A stretch of DNA of 64,000 nt from Bradyrhizobium manausense (lineage in GTDB: Bacteria > Pseudomonadota > Alphaproteobacteria > Rhizobiales > Xanthobacteraceae): positions 1-64,000 of the forward strand of contig NZ_JAFCKB010000012.1 in NCBI RefSeq assembly GCF_018130615.1, given 5' to 3'. The translations under genes and the position numbers were made by a program. The notes beneath the pieces are model-generated. The model had not been told where the DNA came from, made no database searches, and saw nothing but the letters and a program-made list of their open reading frames with translations. Each line of letters opens with the position of its first letter. Positions within the stretch are counted from its first letter, which is position 1. Positions 47,423 through 55,628 of the stretch are shown here, piece by piece.

Positions 47423-48168
47423 CGACGCTCTCGCTGATCGGCATCGGTTGCGGCGATCCCGGGCAGCTCACGCGCGCCGCGATTCAAGCCATCAACGCTG
47501 CCGATCTCGTCCTGATCCCGCGCAAGGGGACCGCAAAATCCGATCTCGCCGATCTCAGGCGGACCATTTGCGCCGATGTGCTCACGAACGGCACCACGCG
47601 CATTGCCGAGTTCGATCTTCCCGTGCGCGACGCCGGCGAAGCCGATTATCGCAAGGGCGTGGACGATTGGCACGACACAGTCGCCGCGGCCTGGTCGCAG
47701 ACGATCGCGGATCATCTCGGTGGCGATGGCAAGGTCGCGCTGCTGATCTGGGGCGATCCCTCGCTCTATGATTCCTCGCTGCGCATCGCGCGGCGGCTCG
47801 ATCCGTTGCCCGAGATTGAAGTCGTGCCCGGCATCACCTCGATCCAGGCACTGTGCGCGGTGCATGCGCTGCCGCTCAACGACATCGGCGAACCCTTCCT
47901 GGTCACGACGGGACGTCGCTTGCGCGAAGGCGGCTGGCCGCAAGGTGTCGATACCGTTGTTGTGATGCTCGACGGCGGCACCGCGTTCCAGTCGCTCGAT
48001 CCGGAAGGCCTTCACATCTGGTGGGGTGCCTATCTCGGCATGGCCGATCAGATCATCCTATCCGGCGCGCTGACTGAGGTCGGCCCGCGCATCGTCGCAG
48101 CCCGACAGGACGCGCGCGCGCAGCACGGCTGGATCATGGACAGTTACATCCTCAAGCGCAGGCCATAA
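47419..48168 (+). CDS. cobF: Precorrin-6A synthase (deacetylating)
   Basis: CobF methylates C1 and releases acetate, a step confined to the aerobic pathway. The 249-residue protein starts MTTLSLIGIGCGDPGQLT and has LVLIPRKGTAKSDLADLRR, DYRKGVDDWHDTVAAAW, ALLIWGDPSLYDSSLRIA, VVPGITSIQALCAVHALPLN and FLVTTGRRL. The ATG at 47419 overlaps the cobA stop; the longer frame starting at 47050 is out of frame with cobA homology and was rejected. Confidence 0.94.
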   Translation: MTTLSLIGIGCGDPGQLTRAAIQAINAADLVLIPRKGTAKSDLADLRRTICADVLTNGTTRIAEFDLPVRDAGEADYRKGVDDWHDTVAAAWSQTIADHLGGDGKVALLIWGDPSLYDSSLRIARRLDPLPEIEVVPGITSIQALCAVHALPLNDIGEPFLVTTGRRLREGGWPQGVDTVVVMLDGGTAFQSLDPEGLHIWWGAYLGMADQIILSGALTEVGPRIVAARQDARAQHGWIMDSYILKRRP

Positions 48169-48178
48169 GCGAGGCAGC

Positions 48179-49231
48179 ATGCTCCCCGATTGGGTTACCG
48201 AAAAATGCCCCGAGATTTCCGTCGTCCATCGCGAAGCGGCGATCGCGCGGCAGACGCAACTGACAAAACCGACCGGCGCGCTCGGCCGCCTCGAGCAACT
48301 CGCGATCGAGCTTGCCGGCCTGCAGGCAACCGAACGCCCGCGCGCCGTGCGCGTACCGATCATCATCTTCGCCGGCGATCACGGCATCGTCGCGCAAGGC
48401 GTGTCGGCCTATCCGCAGGCCGTGACCATCGCGATGATGGCGAATTTTGCCGCCGGTGGTGCTGCGATCTCGGTGCTGGCACGCGAGCTCGGCTCGAGCC
48501 TTGAGGTCGTGGACGCCGGCACGCTGGCGCAGAACGAGATGACGGGCATTGTCACGGACAAGTCGCGCCACGGTACCCGCGATTTCAGCATTGAGCCTGC
48601 ACTCGCGCCGGCGGAGCTGGCCTTCGCCTTCGAGGCCGGGCAGCGCGCAGTGGCGCGGGCGAAGGTCAATCAGCCTGATCTGCTGATCTTCGGCGAGATG
48701 GGCATCGGCAACACCACGACGTCGGCTGCGATAGCCGCGAGCCTGCTCGGCATCGACGCCGGGGAAATCGCAGGGAGCGGCACCGGTGTCGATGCTGCCG
48801 GCCGTACCCACAAGGCGCGCGTAATCGATGCTGCAATTGCGCGTCATGGCATCGCTGGTGCCTCGCCCGAAAACATCCTGTGCGCCGTCGGCGGTCTCGA
48901 GATCGCGGCGATCTCCGGTGCGATCATCGCGGCCGCGCAGACGCGCATTCCCGTGCTGATCGACGGGTTTATTGTCTCGGTTGCCGCGCTCGCAGCGGTG
49001 CGGCTGAATCCATCGTGTCAGCCGTTCCTGCTGCCGTCGCATCAATCGGCCGAGCAGGGGCATCGGCTGGTGCTGCGCGCGCTGAACGTGCAGCCGCTGA
49101 TCAGCCTCGACCTCAGGCTCGGCGAGGGATCAGGTGCCGCGATCGCGCTGCCACTGGTGCGGTCGGCCTGCGCGCTTCACAATGACATGGCGACGTTCGC
49201 GCAGGCCAATGTGCCGGATCGTCCTAACTGA
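48179..49231 (+). CDS. cobT: Nicotinate-nucleotide--dimethylbenzimidazole phosphoribosyltransferase
   Basis: This enzyme (CobT in Salmonella, CobU in P. denitrificans) activates 5,6-dimethylbenzimidazole to alpha-ribazole phosphate. The 350-residue protein has LTKPTGALGRLEQLA, IIFAGDHGIVAQGVSAYPQ, IFGEMGIGNTTTSAAIA, GSGTGVDAAGRTHK, LIDGFIVSVAALAA and the catalytic Glu in RLGEGSGAAIAL. It starts 10 bp after cobF and ends the main plus-strand operon. Its last 8 bp overlap the antisense phosphatase gene. Confidence 0.95.
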   Translation: MLPDWVTEKCPEISVVHREAAIARQTQLTKPTGALGRLEQLAIELAGLQATERPRAVRVPIIIFAGDHGIVAQGVSAYPQAVTIAMMANFAAGGAAISVLARELGSSLEVVDAGTLAQNEMTGIVTDKSRHGTRDFSIEPALAPAELAFAFEAGQRAVARAKVNQPDLLIFGEMGIGNTTTSAAIAASLLGIDAGEIAGSGTGVDAAGRTHKARVIDAAIARHGIAGASPENILCAVGGLEIAAISGAIIAAAQTRIPVLIDGFIVSVAALAAVRLNPSCQPFLLPSHQSAEQGHRLVLRALNVQPLISLDLRLGEGSGAAIALPLVRSACALHNDMATFAQANVPDRPN

Positions 49232-49796
49232 TCCGCTGATTGACCGAGCCGACGCGCCAGCTGGTCGCGAGCCGGTCGATCCGGGTCATCGACAGCGGAT
49301 CGATCACGAAGCGCAAGGCGGCTTGTGGCGTCAGGTCGAGCGCGATGCAGAGCGCGGCGCGGATCGTGCCGGAATGCACGACGAGCGTCGCGGGACCGGC
49401 ACCGATCCGCGCGAGGCCCAGCCTGACGCGCGCGACCTGATCCTCGAAGCTCTCGCCGCCCGGAGGCCGTCCGCGCGCGGCATCGCTCCAGAATTGCGCA
49501 TAGGCCTCGCCTCCGCTGGCCGCGAGCTCGTCATGGCGTCGGCCGGTCCAGTCGCCAAAATTTTGCTCACCGAACTCGGGTACCAGCACGGCGTCAAGCC
49601 CGAGCGCGCGCGCGGTCTCGACCGTGCGCCGGGCCGGGCTGGCATAGCTCGCGGCATTCCGTGGAAGACACCGGCGCAGCGCCTCCAGTTGCGCGCGGTC
49701 GCCGAGATCGGCGGGCGCATCATTCGCATGGATAGTGCCTGCGGCGCCGTCGACGGGGGCGTGTCGTATCAGCCAGAGGAAGGTCTCGCCTTCCAT
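49224..49796 (-). CDS. Histidine phosphatase, probable alpha-ribazole phosphatase
   Basis: This 190-residue phosphoglycerate-mutase-type phosphatase has the phospho-His motif LIRHAPVDG (residues about 8-16), SPARRTVETARALG, FGEQNFGDWTGRRHDELA with the acid, PGGESFEDQVARV, and the second catalytic His in LVVHSGTIRAAL. Its place beside cobT suggests dephosphorylation of alpha-ribazole 5'-phosphate or adenosylcobalamin phosphate (CobC in Salmonella, CobZ-type role). Substrate is inferred from context. The start at 49796 (MEGETFLWLIRHAP) has a GGGAG site upstream; an extension to 49961 would cross into the riboswitch region and is rejected. It is divergent from the second riboswitch. Confidence 0.85.
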   Translation of the reverse strand: MEGETFLWLIRHAPVDGAAGTIHANDAPADLGDRAQLEALRRCLPRNAASYASPARRTVETARALGLDAVLVPEFGEQNFGDWTGRRHDELAASGGEAYAQFWSDAARGRPPGGESFEDQVARVRLGLARIGAGPATLVVHSGTIRAALCIALDLTPQAALRFVIDPLSMTRIDRLATSWRVGSVNQRIS

Positions 49797-49883
49797 GCAG
49801 ATCTCCCAGGGAAGTTGGCCGCTGTGGCAGTATCGCCGCAACAGGCACATTGACTCCGTCTTCGCCATAATCCTAGATGGCGA

Positions 49884-50058
49884 TGACGGTTTCCCCGAAA
49901 GGGGATGAAAAGGGAATGCGGTGCGGGGACATTGTCCCCAATGCCGTAGCTGCCCCCGCAACTGTAAGCGGTGAATCCTTCGTCAGGAGCCACTGGGTCC
50001 TCGGTCCCGGGAAGGCGACGAAGCGGTCACGACCCGCGAGCCAGGAGACCTGCCGTCA
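49884..50058 (+). ncRNA. Cobalamin riboswitch ahead of a TonB-dependent receptor
   Basis: The consensus AdoCbl aptamer is clear: GGGAATGCGGTG near 49911, GCTGCCCCCGCAACTGTAAGCGG near 49949, GCCACTGGG near 49989, GGGAAGGCGACGAAG near 50008, and the 3' box GAGCCAGGAGACCTGCC near 50038. P1 forms from TGACGG (49884-49889) and CCGTCA (50053-50058). It should repress the downstream receptor gene when cobalamin is bound. Confidence 0.95.
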
Positions 50059-50187
50059 GCCGTGGTCACACGCGAAGATGTCGGTCGGGGAGTACAGACA
50101 TTCGGCTTCATCGGACGGCTGACAGCCGGAAGATGGGACCTTGGTTCGCGGTGACGTGCCACTGACGTCACACCGAGGTCCAGGACC
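50053..50187 (+). promoter_or_regulatory. Expression platform with mutually exclusive pairings
   Basis: GTCAGCCGT (50055-50063) includes the 3' strand of P1 and is a perfect 9-bp complement of ACGGCTGAC (50115-50123). ACGGCTGAC can alternatively fold locally as CGGCT/AGCCG (50116-50120 with 50124-50128). A second local hairpin, GTGACGT (50151-50157) with ACGTCAC (50165-50171), lies 17 nt before the GTG start. So forming P1 with ligand should release the downstream strand. The direction of control is inferred. Confidence 0.55.
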
Positions 50188-52545
50188 GTGTTTTCCATTG
50201 ATATTGTACAACCGCGCCGCCTTTTGATCGCGTCCACCGCTCTCGCGTCTTTTGTCGCCATCGACATGCCAGCTGCCTTGGCGCAGCAGGCCCGCGAGCG
50301 ACTGCCGGCTGTGGAAGTATCGCCGCCGCAATCCCGCAAGCGGGCAAAGCCAGCCGGCCGGGACGCGGCAAGCGCACGCCGCACGGCTGCGCGCAGGCCA
50401 GTCGTGGCAGTGGCTGCGCCAAAGCCGGTCGTGCCCAACGCCGCGGCCCCGACGCCGCTCAACAGCAACGCCGTCGCCGAAAGCGCCTCGCGCCTCGGCC
50501 TGACGGTGCGGCAGACGCCCGCGACCGTCGAGGTGATTTCTGCCGAAACCATCCGTGAGCAGGGCTATCGCACCGTCTCCGACGTGGCCCAAGGTGCGGT
50601 CGGCGTCACTGCGGGCGACAATCCGGCCGAGCCCTCGGCTTTCTCGATGCGCGGCTTCACCAACAGCCAGATCAACACGCTCTACAACGGCATCAAGATC
50701 GGCCCGCAGAACATGACCTCGCGGATCATGGACACGGCCAATCTCGAAGCCGTGGAAATCCTGAAAGGGCCAGCCTCGCTGATCTCGGGCGAGGGCGCCG
50801 CCGGCGGCGCGATCAATTTTGTGACCAAGCAGCCGCACACAGGGCCGATCCGGAACGAGGCGGACTTCTCATATGACTCCCTGAATTCGTTCCGCGCATA
50901 TTACGGCTCCGGTGGTAGCACCAATGTGCAGGGCCTGGACTACCGCTTCGACATCAGCCGCTCCACGCTCAACGGGTTTGCCGACGACACCAATACCAAG
51001 ACGCTCGACGTCTCCGGCCAGCTCAACCACCGCATCTCCGACAGCCTCAAGGTCTGGGGTGCGATCGAATATCGCGAGGACCGCGGAAAGGCCTATTGGG
51101 GCGCGCCGCTGGTGCCGGTCGCTTTCAGCGGCTCGCACGCGACGGCAGGCATCGTCTCGGGTACCTACGTGTCGGATTTCACTAAATCGAATCTTGGACC
51201 AATTACGATCGACGATCGCACGTTCAACACCAACTACAACGTGCTCGACAATCGCAACGTTGCACAGGAGGTCTGGCTGCGCGGTGGTTTCGAGTTGAAG
51301 CTCGCGCCCGATTTGACGCTGAAGAGCCAGGCCTATGCCTACGGCGCGGAACGTTCGTGGTTCAACAACGAGGTCGAGGCGTTCAATACGGCCACGAATA
51401 CGATCGATCGCAGCCGCTTCTACGTGGCGCACAGCCAGCGCCTGGTCGGCAACATCACCGACCTGACCTGGGATGCGAACATCGCAGGCTTCGACAATCG
51501 TCTCGTCACGACGCTGTCGTCGAGCTACCTCGATTTTGTCCGGCCGGGTGCTGCGAATTTCCCAAGCGATTCCGTTGATCTCGTCGATCCGAACCGGGGC
51601 GTCTACGGCCTGCTCACGACCAAGCAGCAGACCGCGCGCATCGACAACGAGGCGCTGTCGTTCGAGGACCGGCTGAAGCTGACGCGGACCTTTTCGCTGA
51701 TCGGCGGCCTGCGCGCCGAGCATATCGGGCTCGACCGCAATTCGACCGACAAGTTTGGTCTGGAGAATACGGGCTTTCCGTTCACGAAGTCCTGGGCGCC
51801 CGTCACCGGCCGCATCGGCTACACCTGGGAAGCCGTTCCGGGCCTGACCTTCTTCAGCCAGTACGCCACCGGCGCCGACATCTCGGCCAACAACATCTTT
51901 TTGCTCGGACCGACCCAGAAGCTGGATCTCACGACCGCGCGCACTTATGAGACCGGCGTCAAGCACGTATTTTGGGACAACAGGGCGGAGTGGTCGTTCT
52001 CGGCCTACGATATCGTCCGCAAGAACGTCTATGCCGCGGCCGGCGGCCAGACGCTCAATATTGCGGGACGGCAGGAGTCCAAGGGCGTCGAGCTTGCCGG
52101 GTCGATCCGCCCGATCGAGCCTCTGCGGCTCTGGGGCAACATCGCCTATGTCGATGCGCGCTATGCCGACTATGACTTTGCCGGGGGCTCGTTCTCGGGC
52201 AACACGCCGCCGAACGTGCCGCGCATCGTCGCCAATGCCGGCGCATCCTGGCGCTTCTTCACACCATGGCCGGTGGAGTTCGGCATCGCCGGCCGCCATG
52301 TCGGCGACCGCTACAACAGCGACGCCAACACGGTGACCATGAATGCCTACACCGTCGGTGATGTCTACGCCTTCGTCGATATCCCCAAGACGGTGTTCAA
52401 TGCGGTCGACCAGGCCCGCCTGACCCTCCGGGTGCGCAACTTCACCGACAAGCGCTACGCGATCTGGGGTGACCCGTTCTATCCCGACCAAATCTTGTTG
52501 GGCGCGCCGCGGACCTACGAGATCTCTGCGGCGTTCAAATGGTAG
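50188..52545 (+). CDS. TonB-dependent outer-membrane receptor (siderophore-receptor-like, riboswitch controlled)
   Basis: This 785-residue protein has a signal peptide (about 1-34, ending AALAQQ), a TonB-box candidate near RLPAVEVSPP, and an Ala/Arg/Pro-rich linker to about residue 85. The plug domain has TPATVEVISAETIREQGY, FSMRGF, VEILKGPASLISGEGAAGG and AINFVTKQP. The 22-strand barrel ends in an aromatic residue (ISAAFKW). By sequence style it belongs to the FecA/FhuE/ferrichrome-receptor branch rather than to short BtuB proteins, yet a cobalamin riboswitch precedes it. It probably takes up cobalamin, another corrinoid or a cobalt chelate; an iron siderophore cannot be excluded. The start is GTG at 50188. 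The PepSY gene follows after 12 bp. Confidence 0.88.
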   Translation: MFSIDIVQPRRLLIASTALASFVAIDMPAALAQQARERLPAVEVSPPQSRKRAKPAGRDAASARRTAARRPVVAVAAPKPVVPNAAAPTPLNSNAVAESASRLGLTVRQTPATVEVISAETIREQGYRTVSDVAQGAVGVTAGDNPAEPSAFSMRGFTNSQINTLYNGIKIGPQNMTSRIMDTANLEAVEILKGPASLISGEGAAGGAINFVTKQPHTGPIRNEADFSYDSLNSFRAYYGSGGSTNVQGLDYRFDISRSTLNGFADDTNTKTLDVSGQLNHRISDSLKVWGAIEYREDRGKAYWGAPLVPVAFSGSHATAGIVSGTYVSDFTKSNLGPITIDDRTFNTNYNVLDNRNVAQEVWLRGGFELKLAPDLTLKSQAYAYGAERSWFNNEVEAFNTATNTIDRSRFYVAHSQRLVGNITDLTWDANIAGFDNRLVTTLSSSYLDFVRPGAANFPSDSVDLVDPNRGVYGLLTTKQQTARIDNEALSFEDRLKLTRTFSLIGGLRAEHIGLDRNSTDKFGLENTGFPFTKSWAPVTGRIGYTWEAVPGLTFFSQYATGADISANNIFLLGPTQKLDLTTARTYETGVKHVFWDNRAEWSFSAYDIVRKNVYAAAGGQTLNIAGRQESKGVELAGSIRPIEPLRLWGNIAYVDARYADYDFAGGSFSGNTPPNVPRIVANAGASWRFFTPWPVEFGIAGRHVGDRYNSDANTVTMNAYTVGDVYAFVDIPKTVFNAVDQARLTLRVRNFTDKRYAIWGDPFYPDQILLGAPRTYEISAAFKW

Positions 52546-52557
52546 GGTGCTGACCGG

Positions 52558-53991
52558 ATGATGGGCGCGATCGTCCTCTCGCACCGCTGGCTCGGGATCG
52601 CGTTCTGCCTCCTGTTCGCGATGTGGTTCGCGAGCGGAATCGTGATGCACTTCGTTCCGTTTCCAGTGTTGACGGAAGCGGAGCGCTTTGCCGGGCTCGC
52701 GCCGGTGGAGCGCGGCGAGGCGATCATGGCGGTCGGCGGCGCAGTCGTCGCGAGCGGGATCACGGACGCCACGCGTGTTCGCCTGATCCGGCGCAGCGAC
52801 GGGCCGGTCTATCTCGTGTCGGGACCGTCGCGTGTAAGGTCGGTTCGTGCATCGGATGGGGCCGATGCATCGGTGAAATCCCCCGACGTCGCGCTCGCCA
52901 TCGTGCAAGATCATGCTCGCGGGCGCGGGCTTGATGTCACACACGCCACGATCATTGCGCGCGCCGATTACGATCAATGGAGCGTGCCGAACGGCTTCGA
53001 TCGTCATCGGCCACTGTTCCGCATCGCTCTCGGCGACGCAGCCGGAACGGAAGTGTACGTCTCATCGCGCACCGGCGAGGTCGTGCTGGATACAACGCGG
53101 TTCGAGCGAGGCTGGAACCTCGCCGGCAGCGTCTTGCACTGGATCTATCCGACGGTCCTGAGAAGCGACTGGCCGCTGTGGGATCGGCTGGTCTGGACCT
53201 TATCGCTGCTGGCGTTGATCGCTGCGGCACTGGGCGCGGTGGTCGGGATTGTCCGGATCAGGTTGCGAGGAGGGCTGATCGGCTCACCCTACCGCGGTTG
53301 GCACGCTCTCCATCATATTGTCGGTCTCGCGGCGACGGCGTTCGTGCTGACCTGGATCTTCAGTGGCTGGCTCTCCATGGATCACGGTCGCCTATTCTCG
53401 CGCGGGCAACTAACCCCGGCTGAGGCCGGCGTGACGAATGCGGTGCCGGACTGGCGCGGGGCTCCGTCGCCCTATCAGCAGCCGCTGTCGACTTCAGCGC
53501 GCGAAGTCGAATGGTTTGCTTTCAACGCGAATGTCTTTCGGCGCGACCGCACCGGTCTTGGTAGCCAGACCTTGACCAAGGCGGGACAGCCGACTCGCGA
53601 TCGGCAGATGGCGTTCCTGGATGAGCAGGACGTCCTCAGCCTGACGACGCGCATTGCGGCAGGCTGCGGCGTTGCATCTGTTCTTGCCGACAATGACGAC
53701 TATCCCGCGCAGTCCATCGTTCCCGGCGCGCCGGTCTACCGCTCCCGCTGCGGCGATCTCTGGTTCGACGTCGACGGCGCCGACGGCAGCGTGCTGCAAC
53801 GGCTGGATAACTCGCGCCGAGCCTATCGTTGGGCCTACAGCGCGCTGCACACGCTCGACTTCCCGGTCCTGATGGCGCATCCGCGCCTGCGCGACGTCCT
53901 GATCGTCGGGCTTTGTGCGCTGGGGCTGGTGTTCTCCGTCACCGGCATCGTGGTCGGCTGGCGGCGTTTGCAGGCAAAATTTTCGACCTGA
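52558..53991 (+). CDS. PepSY-associated TM protein, putative metal-chelate reductase
   Basis: This 477-residue inner-membrane protein has about four membrane segments: near residues 8-28 (WLGIAFCLLFAMWFASG), 220-245 (LSLLALIAAALGAVVGIV), 262-280 (VGLAATAFVLTWIFSG) and 450-470 (IVGLCALGLVFSVTGIVVGW). Two periplasmic PepSY-like parts lie between. Histidines in or beside the helices (LSHRWLG, SVLHWIYP, WHALHHIVGL, SALHTLDFP) fit haem coordination as in the PepSY ferric-siderophore reductase group. Located 12 bp after the riboswitch-controlled receptor, it may reduce an imported cobalt or iron complex. The function is inferred. Confidence 0.75.
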   Translation: MMGAIVLSHRWLGIAFCLLFAMWFASGIVMHFVPFPVLTEAERFAGLAPVERGEAIMAVGGAVVASGITDATRVRLIRRSDGPVYLVSGPSRVRSVRASDGADASVKSPDVALAIVQDHARGRGLDVTHATIIARADYDQWSVPNGFDRHRPLFRIALGDAAGTEVYVSSRTGEVVLDTTRFERGWNLAGSVLHWIYPTVLRSDWPLWDRLVWTLSLLALIAAALGAVVGIVRIRLRGGLIGSPYRGWHALHHIVGLAATAFVLTWIFSGWLSMDHGRLFSRGQLTPAEAGVTNAVPDWRGAPSPYQQPLSTSAREVEWFAFNANVFRRDRTGLGSQTLTKAGQPTRDRQMAFLDEQDVLSLTTRIAAGCGVASVLADNDDYPAQSIVPGAPVYRSRCGDLWFDVDGADGSVLQRLDNSRRAYRWAYSALHTLDFPVLMAHPRLRDVLIVGLCALGLVFSVTGIVVGWRRLQAKFST

Positions 53992-54134
53992 GCTGCATGA
54001 CGCGCATGGCCGCCGGGAAGATCAGTGATGCGCTGCTGCTCCCTTTCCGGGGACTGCCTTTCGGTGTAGCTCTGCGCCCACTTATTGGGCAGGGTGTCAG
54101 TCCCGCCGTTGAAATCACGCAGGAGAGCCAAAGG

Positions 54135-55568
54135 ATGTACCCGAAAGTTCAGATGTTCATTGCCGGCGAGTGGACCGACGGCACCTCCGGCAAGTCGGAG
54201 GACATCCTCAATCCCGCAACGGGCCAGCCGATCGGCAAGACCCCGCACGCCTCGAAGGCGGACCTCGACCGCGCGCTGGAGGCTTCCAAGGCCGGCTTCG
54301 AAGTCTGGCGCAAGACTTCGCCGTTCGATCGCTACAAGCTGATGCGCAAGGCCGCCGACATCATTCGCTCGCGCGCCGCCGAAATCGCGCCTGTCATGAC
54401 CATGGAGCAGGGCAAGCCGGTCGTGGAAGCCCAGGGCGAGACCATGCTGGCCGGCGATCTCATCGACTGGTTCTCGGAGGAAGCCCGCCGCGCCTATGGC
54501 CGCATCGTGCCGCCGCGGATGGGCAATGTCTCCCAACTCGTGACCAAGGAGCCGGTCGGCCCGGTCGCGGCGTTCACGCCCTGGAATTTCCCGATCAACC
54601 AGGCGGTGCGCAAGATCTCGGCCGCGCTCGCCGCCGGCTGCTCGATCATCGTCAAGGGTCCGGAAGAAACACCCGCAAGCTGCATGGAACTGGTGCGGGC
54701 CTATGCCGACGCGGGCATTCCGCCCGGCGTCGTCCAGCTGGTGTTCGGCGTGCCGTCGGACGTGTCGGAGTATCTCATTCCGCATCCGATCATCCGCAAG
54801 ATCAGTTTTACGGGCTCGACCGCGGTCGGCAAGCATCTGGCTGCCCTAGCGGGCCTGCATATGAAGCGCGTCACGATGGAGCTCGGTGGCCACGCGCCGG
54901 CGATCGTGTTTGCGGATGCCGATCTCGACAACGCCGCCAAGATCCTCTCGGCCAACAAGTTCCGCAATGCCGGCCAGGTCTGCGTCTCCCCGACGCGCTT
55001 CCTGGTGCATGAAAGCGTCTACCAGCCCTTCGTCGACAAATTCGTGGCGGCGGCGAAGAGCCTGAAGGTTGGCAACGGCCTCGACAAGGATACCCGCATG
55101 GGCCCGCTGGCCAACCCGCGCCGTGTCGACGCCATGGAAGGTCTCGTCTCCGACGCCGTTCAGCGCGGCGCCAAGGTGCAGGCCGGCGGCAAGCGCATCG
55201 GCAATGAAGGCTTCTTCTTCGAGCCGACCGTCATTACCGACGTGCCGCGCGATGCCCGCATCATGAACGAGGAGCCGTTTGGCCCGCTGGCACCGATCAC
55301 GTCGTTCCGCAGCTACGATGAAGTGGTCGCCGAGGCGAACCGCCTGCCGTATGGTTTGGCGGCCTATGCCTACACGACGTCCACCAAGACGATGCAGGCG
55401 ATCGGCGCCGACGTCGAGAGCGGCATGGTCTCGATCAACCATCACGGTCTCGCGCTGCCGGAAGTACCGTTTGGTGGCATCAAGGATTCCGGTTACGGCT
55501 CCGAAGGCGGCCTCGAGGCGATCGAGGGGTACCTCAACACCAAGTTCGTGACCCAGGCGAGCGCGTAA
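54135..55568 (+). CDS. NAD(P)-dependent aldehyde dehydrogenase (succinate-semialdehyde type)
   Basis: This 477-residue protein of the ALDH superfamily has FTPWNFPINQAVRKI (NAD site), FTGSTAVGKHL, the catalytic Glu249 in TMELGGHAP and nucleophile Cys283 in NAGQVCVSPTRF, followed by EEPFGPLAPI and PFGGIKDSGYGSEGG. It is closest in pattern to GabD-like succinate or other semialdehyde dehydrogenases; the true substrate cannot be told. The ATG at 54135 has AGGAG at 54121-54125. The long in-frame extension upstream to 53829 overlaps the PepSY gene in another frame and is rejected. A strong terminator follows. Confidence 0.88.
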   Translation: MYPKVQMFIAGEWTDGTSGKSEDILNPATGQPIGKTPHASKADLDRALEASKAGFEVWRKTSPFDRYKLMRKAADIIRSRAAEIAPVMTMEQGKPVVEAQGETMLAGDLIDWFSEEARRAYGRIVPPRMGNVSQLVTKEPVGPVAAFTPWNFPINQAVRKISAALAAGCSIIVKGPEETPASCMELVRAYADAGIPPGVVQLVFGVPSDVSEYLIPHPIIRKISFTGSTAVGKHLAALAGLHMKRVTMELGGHAPAIVFADADLDNAAKILSANKFRNAGQVCVSPTRFLVHESVYQPFVDKFVAAAKSLKVGNGLDKDTRMGPLANPRRVDAMEGLVSDAVQRGAKVQAGGKRIGNEGFFFEPTVITDVPRDARIMNEEPFGPLAPITSFRSYDEVVAEANRLPYGLAAYAYTTSTKTMQAIGADVESGMVSINHHGLALPEVPFGGIKDSGYGSEGGLEAIEGYLNTKFVTQASA

Positions 55569-55588
55569 AGCTCGCACGACCCTCATGC

Positions 55589-55628
55589 AGGGCGCGTCAC
55601 GGCAGGCCGTGGCGCGCCCTTCTATTTT
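55589..55628 (+). terminator. Intrinsic terminator after the aldehyde dehydrogenase
   Basis: A 14-bp stem (AGGGCGCGTCACGG with CCGTGGCGCGCCCT, one G-T pair) with a CAGG loop at 55603-55606 is followed by TTCTATTTT. It lies 20 bp after the stop codon and ends where the convergent MFS gene ends, so it may serve both genes. Confidence 0.85.

Noticed and set aside
50869-53007. 712-codon minus-strand frame under the TonB receptor
   Set aside because: The receptor frame has plug and barrel signatures and a signal peptide; the reverse frame is a shadow.
53992-54134. Short coding frame or terminator between the PepSY and aldehyde dehydrogenase genes
   Set aside because: There is a weak inverted repeat (GCCCA-CTTAT-TGGGC) but no T run and no conserved frame; it is more likely a promoter region that I cannot define.
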